DNA from: RGIG8775 sp045537235 | Lineage (GTDB): Bacteria; Bacillota; Clostridia; Oscillospirales; CAG-272 | Assembly (NCBI GenBank): GCA_045537235.1 | Contig: JAZSPB010000122.1 | Coordinates: 1 to 36,453, forward strand | DNA: 36,453 nucleotides | Direction of reading: 5' to 3' | Shown here: positions 31,463 to 36,453 of the stretch, in pieces | Layout of the letters: every line of letters starts with the position of its first letter | Position numbering within the stretch: the stretch's first letter is position 1 | The notes under the pieces: generated by a model | The model's database searches: none | Told to the model about the DNA's origin: nothing | The model's input: the letters and a program-made list of their open reading frames with translations, nothing else | Position numbers and translations under genes: made by a program

Positions 31463-32065
31463 TCACATTTTTCTGTCAAAAGAAGGATTGTAAGCATAGA
31501 AATTCTTGCAATCCAAATGATCCTGTGCTTCTCGAAGGGCATCACCAAATCTCTGGTAGTGCACGATCTCACGCTGACGCAGGAATTTAATGGGATCACG
31601 AACATCGGGATCATCGGTCATCCGCAGGATGTTATCATACGTCACTCGCGCCTTTTGCTCGGCCGCCAAATCCTCATTCAGGTCGGCAAGAACATCACCC
31701 TTAATACCAATATATTTAGCATCGAAGGGGATGCCCGCCGCCGAGACGGGATAAACACCGGTTGTATGATCCACAAAATACGAGGCAAAGGGTGTTCCCA
31801 TGATGTCCGATTCCTTAATGTTGCGCGTAAGCTGGTAGACGATAGCGGCGATCATTTCTCCGTGCGCCAACTCCTCGCTGCCTACATCGGTCAGGATTCC
31901 CACCACCTTGTCATAAGGCATGGCATAGCGTTGATTCAAGTATCGCGTAGCCGCTGCACCTTCTCCGTCGGGACCGCCAAGCTGGGAAATAATTGCCATC
32001 GCCAAAGCAGGGTTCGGATTTTTGATCTTTACGGGATATTGCAGTTTCTTTTCATATAGCCACAT
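31463..32065 (-). CDS. cotJC: Spore coat protein CotJC (manganese-catalase family)
   Basis: The 200-residue protein belongs to the CotJC branch of manganese catalases found in the spore coat. The four-helix-bundle metal motifs are visible: EGAAATRYLNQRY, SEELAHGEMI, EQKARVTYDNI and RQREIVHYQRFG. It is the last gene of the cotJABC operon, 17 bp after cotJB. The start is MWLYEKKLQYPV, typical of the family. Confidence 0.97.
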   Translation of the reverse strand: MWLYEKKLQYPVKIKNPNPALAMAIISQLGGPDGEGAAATRYLNQRYAMPYDKVVGILTDVGSEELAHGEMIAAIVYQLTRNIKESDIMGTPFASYFVDHTTGVYPVSAAGIPFDAKYIGIKGDVLADLNEDLAAEQKARVTYDNILRMTDDPDVRDPIKFLRQREIVHYQRFGDALREAQDHLDCKNFYAYNPSFDRKM

Positions 32066-32082
32066 AATTCATTCTCCTCTCG

Positions 32083-32385
32083 TCAGTTGGCTTCGGCTTC
32101 CCAAGGCCAGGGGCCGTCTGTCCAGCGCCACTCATTGCCCTCTCCGCCATACATAGTAAGGGGGCCGCACTTACTCTCATAGGTGTCGATCAGTTGGTTT
32201 CTCTCTCCGATCAGCTTATGATACAGCTTCATAGCCTCTGCCGAATCGGGATAGGCATCGAGATACAAAACCGTCTCGGTCAACGCAAAGTCTACGGCAC
32301 GAAGGCGATTCATGACCGATTGACAGCTCGACCCGTTGTTATTTTGGTTGCTTCGACCGTTATTCATATTTCTGTTATTCATCAC
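32083..32385 (-). CDS. cotJB: Spore coat protein CotJB
   Basis: This 100-residue CotJB protein carries the family core (MNRLRAVDFALTETVLYLDAYPDSAEA) and the closing WRWTDGPWPWE motif. The Asn-rich first 20 residues are variable. It overlaps cotJA by 11 bp. The start is either GTG 32385 (8 nt from GGAGG) or ATG 32382 (11 nt). Confidence 0.95.
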   Translation of the reverse strand: MMNNRNMNNGRSNQNNNGSSCQSVMNRLRAVDFALTETVLYLDAYPDSAEAMKLYHKLIGERNQLIDTYESKCGPLTMYGGEGNEWRWTDGPWPWEAEAN

Positions 32386-32719
32386 AGCAACGCCCTCCTT
32401 TTCTGCCCGACGGCATGGGGACTTCCCACGGCTTATCCAGCTCGCGGAAAAGGGTGCCGCGCGTCAAGGCGGTATCAATATCATAAAGGCTCTGCCACTG
32501 CTGGATCGGTGAATATACCATCCCCAGAGGGAAATTCATCAACCGATAATTCTCGCAAGATGCACTGTCGGGATTGCAGGGGAGTCCCCTTTGCTCCGTC
32601 ACACCGCGACCATTCCGCGTCACCGCGCGATTCTGTCCGTCGGCTTCGAGCATACGGCGCAGAAAAGAATCGTCGATCCTCTCCCGCGGCGTTCTGTTGT
32701 CGTTTTCATCTATATACAT
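32375..32719 (-). CDS. cotJA: Spore coat-associated protein CotJA
   Basis: The 114-residue protein ends with the CotJA core: FPLGMVYSPIQQWQSLYDIDTALTRGTLFRELDKPWEVP. The N-terminal half is a variable extension. It is the first gene of cotJABC, preceded by AAGGAG. Expression should be by sigma-E in the mother cell; a CATATG / CATAATTT pair upstream at 16-bp spacing is only a loose match to sigma-E boxes. The segment 32720-32810 holds no other gene. Confidence 0.93.
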   Translation of the reverse strand: MYIDENDNRTPRERIDDSFLRRMLEADGQNRAVTRNGRGVTEQRGLPCNPDSASCENYRLMNFPLGMVYSPIQQWQSLYDIDTALTRGTLFRELDKPWEVPMPSGRKGGRCCDE

Positions 32720-32810
32720 GATACGCGAAAATCTCCTTAAGATTGGATGTTTTAAGACGCGAAATTATGACGCGCCTCAATACAAGCATATGCCTGATCC
32801 CTAATCTTGG

Positions 32811-33013
32811 TGCGCCTGCGGGCGGGAGAGGTCGCTTTTTTGAAAAAAAGCTCCGCAAAAAACTTTTTGATCCGCGCCCTTTTGTAGTTTGTGCAAACAT
32901 AGCGGTACCTAATTTGGTGCAATATGTTCGCTCAATTTCCGCAAGGGCGCGGATCAAAAGTTTTTTGCGGAGCTTTTTTTCAAAAAAGCGACCTCTCCCG
33001 CGCCCGCAGGTGC
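32811..33013. repeat. Long palindromic 3'-end repeat, copy 7
   Basis: Both arms are type A. The stem TTTTTGATCCGCGCCC pairs with GGGCGCGGATCAAAA, another compensated variant. The centre has GTTTGTGCAAACATA with TATGTTCGCTCAA opposite. The right arm contains the last codons and stop of the Cof-type phosphatase gene. The left arm lies upstream of cotJA. Confidence 0.93.
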
Positions 33014-33819
33014 TCTACGAGATCGGCAATAACCCCCTCGTTGTTGGAGCATAGGCACAGGTCACAAATTTCCTTGATTTGGGGTAAGGCATTGGAGGGG
33101 CACACCGCCACATCGGCCGCCGAGAGGATCGCACGGTCGTTTTCATAATCACCGCAGACATAAACACGGCGATTCTCTCCCCTTTCCGCCAGATACGTTC
33201 GGAAAGCCGAAAGGAGCGAGGCTTTGTTGGTTCCCTTCATTTGTATTTCCAGCGTCGTGGCACGGGAACGGTTATACTCAAAGATACCGGGAAAGCTCTC
33301 CATCAAGAGGCGTTCCACGGCATTGACCGTTTCGACCTCGCCCGAGAGAACCAGCTTATACCAGCCGCCGGGATCCCACTTTTCAAACGGAACCACCTTA
33401 TAGGTATCGATTCCGTAGCCTTTGAGTTCCATTTCCGAAGCAGTCTCATCGGCAGAGAGCAGATAGCCCTCTTTTCGGGAAACACGTGCACGGATCTTGG
33501 GGAAGCGGGCACGAATAAGAGTCATAGCCGCGAGTGCGGTCTGCGGCTCCATAAACTGCTCGGCCACGACCTTTGACTCCTGATAATCGTATAAATATGT
33601 CCCGTTGCAATGGATAGCAGGGGCATTGACAAGCGTATCCACACCCGGAATGATATGATCCAAATTGTAATGCATTCGTCCCGTAGCCAGCGAAAAACGA
33701 CCGCCTTGGGACTTGAAATATTCGATGGCTTGCAAATTTCTTTCCACCACGCTTGTATCGTCGGAGAGAAATGTGCGGTCGAGATCGGTTAAGATCGCAA
33801 TCGTGCTGAATTTTCCCAT
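32980..33819 (-). CDS. Cof-type HAD-IIB phosphatase
   Basis: The 279-residue protein is a HAD phosphatase with a C2 cap. Motif I is D12-L-D14-R-T, motif II is SLATGR, motif III includes the lysine of GTNKASLL, and motif IV is CGDYENDRAIL. Members dephosphorylate small metabolites such as sugar phosphates and flavin or PLP precursors. It lies 3 bp after the pseudouridine synthase gene with no clear ribosome binding site, so translation is probably coupled. The last nine residues (LRARERSLF) and the stop codon are encoded by repeat copy 7. Confidence 0.9.
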   Translation of the reverse strand: MGKFSTIAILTDLDRTFLSDDTSVVERNLQAIEYFKSQGGRFSLATGRMHYNLDHIIPGVDTLVNAPAIHCNGTYLYDYQESKVVAEQFMEPQTALAAMTLIRARFPKIRARVSRKEGYLLSADETASEMELKGYGIDTYKVVPFEKWDPGGWYKLVLSGEVETVNAVERLLMESFPGIFEYNRSRATTLEIQMKGTNKASLLSAFRTYLAERGENRRVYVCGDYENDRAILSAADVAVCPSNALPQIKEICDLCLCSNNEGVIADLVEHLRARERSLF

Positions 33820-33822
33820 AGA

Positions 33823-34767
33823 CTATAATTTTCTCAATTTCTCTATCAATTTTTTCATTTCCTCGGGCAAAGGACAGTCAAATTGCATCGCCTCGCCCGT
33901 TCTCGGATGGGTCAGTTTGAGTTGGCGCGCGTGCAAACATTGACCAAAGATCAAGCTCTTGTTCGCCGCCTCAAATTTGGTTTTGCCGCCGCCATAGGTC
34001 TCGTCGCCCATCAGCGGATGTCCCAAATGTGCCATGTGCACACGGATCTGGTGAGTGCGTCCCGTTTCCAACACACATTCAACCAAACAGTAGCCTCGGA
34101 AGCGCTCCAAAACCTCATAGTGAGTCACCGCCTCCCGTGCCGAACCGTCTCCGACCGACAAGACCGCCATTTTCTTGCGGTCACGGGGATTGCGACCTAG
34201 GGGAGCATTGACGGTGCCGCGATCCTCTTTGAGATTGCCAATGACGATCGCCACATACACCCGTCCCACCTCATGGGTCTTAAGTTGCTCGGACAGTGCG
34301 TTGTGTGCCGCATCGTTTTTGGCGGCCACAAGAAGACCGCTGGTATCCTTGTCGATACGATGGACAATACCGGGACGCACCACCCCACCGATCCCCGAAA
34401 GGGAGCCTGCGCAATGATGGAGTAAAGCATTGACCAGTGTTCCGTCCGCATTGCCCGCCGCAGGATGAACCACCATACCCGTGGGCTTGTTGACCACGAT
34501 AATATCCTCATCCTCATACACCACATCAAGCGGAATATCCTCCGGCTGTGCCTCGGTAGGGATCGGCTCGGGGAGAAGAATGTCCACGACATCTCCCATT
34601 TTCAGCTTATAATTTTTAGCTACCGCACGACCGCATACCGTAATCGCCTCTTCTTCGATGAGCCTTGCCGCCGCAGAACGGGTCAATTCCCCCGACGCAC
34701 TGACAAAAGCATCCAACCGCGTTCCGACATCACCGTCACCGACGGATAAAACGATATTATCCCTCAT
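33823..34767 (-). CDS. RluA/RluD-family pseudouridine synthase
   Basis: The 314-residue enzyme isomerises uridines in rRNA. An N-terminal S4 RNA-binding domain (about 10-70) is followed by the catalytic domain with HRIDKDTSGLL, D139 being the nucleophile. The later ETGRTHQIRVHMAHLGHPLMGD block is intact. I start at ATG 34767, which overlaps the end of lspA by 11 bp in the arrangement typical of this gene pair; upstream in-frame codons lie inside lspA. It belongs to the lspA-rlu-HAD unit. Confidence 0.94.
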   Translation of the reverse strand: MRDNIVLSVGDGDVGTRLDAFVSASGELTRSAAARLIEEEAITVCGRAVAKNYKLKMGDVVDILLPEPIPTEAQPEDIPLDVVYEDEDIIVVNKPTGMVVHPAAGNADGTLVNALLHHCAGSLSGIGGVVRPGIVHRIDKDTSGLLVAAKNDAAHNALSEQLKTHEVGRVYVAIVIGNLKEDRGTVNAPLGRNPRDRKKMAVLSVGDGSAREAVTHYEVLERFRGYCLVECVLETGRTHQIRVHMAHLGHPLMGDETYGGGKTKFEAANKSLIFGQCLHARQLKLTHPRTGEAMQFDCPLPEEMKKLIEKLRKL

Positions 34768-35293
34768 AGTCATCGGTCTGACTTTCAGTCTGCTGTTTCT
34801 TGCGCTTTTCTTCCTTAAAATCCTTAACGATCTCAAGGATCAGATACACCATCATGATTCCCGCGCCCACGACCACAAAGGCATCGGCCACGTTAAAGAC
34901 CCATCTCCAAAGATTGGGAAACGCACAAAAATCAAAGAAATCCACAACAAGACCGTTGCCGAAACTCTCGCCGTAAAACAGACGGTCGACCATATTGCCC
35001 AAACCGCCTCCTGCGATCATGGAAAGCGGAACAAACAACCATGGATCACGGGGGCGATATTTGACCAAATAGAAAATGATAGCCGCCACCGCTGCGACGG
35101 TAATGACAATAAATATCCAGCGGTTATCCTCCAGCATTCCGAACGCGGCCCCCGGATTTTTGACATGGGTAAATCGAAATACACCGGGGATCAGATCCAC
35201 CGATTCCTCCACCTCAAGCGTATGGAGCACGATCTGCTTGGTCACTTGGTCAAGCAGGATCACACCGCCGATAATCAAAAAATAAATCCACAT
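34757..35293 (-). CDS. lspA: Lipoprotein signal peptidase (signal peptidase II)
   Basis: The 178-residue membrane aspartyl protease removes the signal peptide from prolipoproteins such as the DUF4349 and deacetylase lipoproteins in this window. Four transmembrane segments are visible. The catalytic aspartates are D103 in GNMVDRLFYG and D137 in VFNVADAFVVVG. The NPGAAFGML motif is present. The start is ATG 35293, since AAAGGA lies 5 nt before it. The C-terminal tail is long and charged. Confidence 0.96.
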   Translation of the reverse strand: MWIYFLIIGGVILLDQVTKQIVLHTLEVEESVDLIPGVFRFTHVKNPGAAFGMLEDNRWIFIVITVAAVAAIIFYLVKYRPRDPWLFVPLSMIAGGGLGNMVDRLFYGESFGNGLVVDFFDFCAFPNLWRWVFNVADAFVVVGAGIMMVYLILEIVKDFKEEKRKKQQTESQTDDYEG

Positions 35294-35307
35294 AACGATC
35301 CTTTCAC

Positions 35308-35344
35308 AAAAGGGACTGCACCGCAATTCGGACGGAACAGTCCC
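35308..35344 (-). terminator. Terminator between ileS and lspA
   Basis: On the minus strand GGGACTG pairs with CAGTCCC (7 bp, 19-nt loop), followed by TTTT. The T-run is short, so readthrough into lspA is possible. Confidence 0.6.
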
Positions 35345-35362
35345 CTCTTGATTCAGATTTTA

Positions 35363-36453
35363 TCAGCCTTCAATAACGGCCTTACACTTGGCGCAGATAA
35401 ATCCGCCGTCCTCGGTATGCTCACCCTCGGTGGAGTGTGCCCAACAACGGTCGCACTTATCGCCGTCAGCCAGCTCGACCAGTACACCAATGCCCGATAC
35501 CGTATCGGTAAATGCGCCCTCGGGAGCCTTTCCGACAACCACCTTGGCCTCGGAAACAATGTAGACGGTGGCCAGATCATCCGCAAAGCTCTCCAGCAGT
35601 GCCGCCGCATCCTTGTCCTCGGTGTAAACCGTGACCTTGGCATCCAACGACTTACCGATCAGTTTCGCGGCACGCGCCATCTCCAATGCCTTCATGACGT
35701 CATCGCGAAGGGCAAACTGACGATCCCAACGCTCGGCAAGCTCGGCATTGCAATATGCCTCATCATAAGCGGGCATATCGTTGAGGAACACACTCTCGCG
35801 AACATCCGACGCGCTGTGAGGCATCGACTGCCAGATCTCCTCCGAGGTGAAGGAAAGCAGAGGTGCGATCAGGCGGGTCAGACCGCTGAGAACCAGATAC
35901 ATCGCGCTCTGTGCGGCGCGGCGAGGCTGTCCGTTCTTCTTGCCCGTGTAAACTCTGTCCTTGGTCACATCGATGTAGATCTTGGACAGGTTAACGGTAC
36001 AGAAGTTACAAACCTCATGATATACGATATGGAATTCATAAGTATCATAAGCCGCACGGCAGGTCTTAACAAGCTCATTGAACTCGGAAAGAACCCAACG
36101 GTCGATCTCCTCCATGTCAGCCACCTTTACCATATCGGTATCGGGGTTGAAATCATTGAGGTTGGCCATGATGATACGGGCGGTGTTACGAATCTTACGG
36201 TATGCCTCGGAAAGCTGCTTAAAGATAATATCCGAAACACGAACATCTACGCGATAATCGCTGGAAGCCACCCACAGACGGACAAGATCTGCACCGTACT
36301 TCTCGATCATCTCCTCGGGAGCCACCGAGTTACCCAAAGACTTGTGCATTGCCTTACCCTCGCCGTCCACGACCCAACCGTGAGTCAGAACCGTCTTGTA
36401 AGGTGCACCCTGTCCCTTGGCACCCACAGCGGTGAGCAGAAAGTCGGATCGTA
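35363..36453 (-). CDS. ileS: Isoleucyl-tRNA synthetase, C-terminal part (cut by window edge)
   Basis: The visible 363 residues cover the end of the catalytic domain and the rest of the enzyme; the N-terminal half lies outside the window. The frame is open to the edge, reading RSDFLLTAVGAKGQGAPYKTV at the cut. The KMSKS-loop equivalent is GKAMHKSLGN, common in this clade. The anticodon-binding domain follows (about EEIDRWVLSEFNELV to EEIWQSMP). The C-terminal zinc finger is CDRCW...CAKC. It lies upstream of lspA, a frequent arrangement. Confidence 0.96.
   Translation of the reverse strand, partial: RSDFLLTAVGAKGQGAPYKTVLTHGWVVDGEGKAMHKSLGNSVAPEEMIEKYGADLVRLWVASSDYRVDVRVSDIIFKQLSEAYRKIRNTARIIMANLNDFNPDTDMVKVADMEEIDRWVLSEFNELVKTCRAAYDTYEFHIVYHEVCNFCTVNLSKIYIDVTKDRVYTGKKNGQPRRAAQSAMYLVLSGLTRLIAPLLSFTSEEIWQSMPHSASDVRESVFLNDMPAYDEAYCNAELAERWDRQFALRDDVMKALEMARAAKLIGKSLDAKVTVYTEDKDAAALLESFADDLATVYIVSEAKVVVGKAPEGAFTDTVSGIGVLVELADGDKCDRCWAHSTEGEHTEDGGFICAKCKAVIEG

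Noticed and set aside
32720..32810. Sigma-E promoter for cotJABC
   Set aside because: CATATG and CATAATTT are only loose matches with a spacing longer than usual, so I do not list it as a feature.
1..33013. The recurring palindromes as a CRISPR array or insertion sequence
   Set aside because: Copies are kilobases apart, lack spacers and encode no transposase. Translated frames inside them are by-products of the palindrome.

Overview
This window looks like chromosomal DNA of an anaerobic, endospore-forming Clostridia-type Firmicute, probably a gut commensal. The evidence is an alpha/beta small acid-soluble spore protein, a cotJABC spore-coat operon, a tRNA-Val T-box leader in front of valS, a glycyl-radical enzyme with its activase, meso-diaminopimelate dehydrogenase, and many sigma-A promoters of the TTGACA-17-TATAAT type. 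I cannot name a genus. No tRNA, rRNA, CRISPR array, phage or plasmid module is visible. Both ends are cut: a repeat at the left edge and ileS at the right edge.

Layout. 0.2-2.1 kb: glycyl-radical activase and SMP-30-type lactonase (minus). 2.4-3.9 kb: spore protein, then a structured leader and a GT4 glycosyltransferase (plus). 4.1-7.2 kb: AraC regulator divergent from a glycyl-radical enzyme. 7.5-12.9 kb: ddh, manA (minus), T-box and valS. 13.0-14.2 kb: an AT-richer island with a HAD phosphatase and a RAYT/IS200-like transposase. 14.4-21.2 kb: two uncharacterised carbohydrate-type enzymes (an alpha/alpha-barrel type and a TIM-barrel type), a decayed valS 3' end, a two-gene membrane-protein operon behind a long structured leader, and an XRE-TPR regulator. 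21.5-26.0 kb: DUF4349 lipoprotein, a divergent methylglyoxal-synthase-like protein, and a capsule-type phosphatase / chain-length / tyrosine-kinase trio. 26.1-29.4 kb: serC-serA and a ThyX-like protein. 29.6-31.3 kb: polysaccharide deacetylase and AAA ATPase. 31.5-32.7 kb: cotJABC. 33.0-36.4 kb: Cof-type HAD phosphatase, RluA-type pseudouridine synthase, lspA and ileS.

Two things stand out. The first is a family of seven long palindromic elements (about 200 bp each; one half-copy, one cut by the window edge), each lying directly behind the 3' end of at least one gene. Their variable stem positions change in compensating pairs between copies, and in two places the element supplies the C-terminal codons and stop of the neighbouring gene (both end R-S-L-F-stop). 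The second is the roughly 220-nt leader at 17743-17963. It has a 16-bp closing stem that begins at the predicted transcription start, a second 13-bp helix, two inner hairpins, and then a GC-rich terminator just before the ribosome binding site. It has the layout of a riboswitch but matches no class I know.

How genes may work together: the activase at 229-1116 is the obvious partner for the glycyl-radical enzyme at 5010-7229, and the promoters of the SMP-30/activase pair and of araC share a 15-bp element. ddh, valS, ileS, lspA, serCA and manA are housekeeping. The CpsB/C/D-like trio, GT4 enzyme, deacetylase and DUF4349 lipoprotein point to surface-polysaccharide work, but there is no capsule assembly cluster here.
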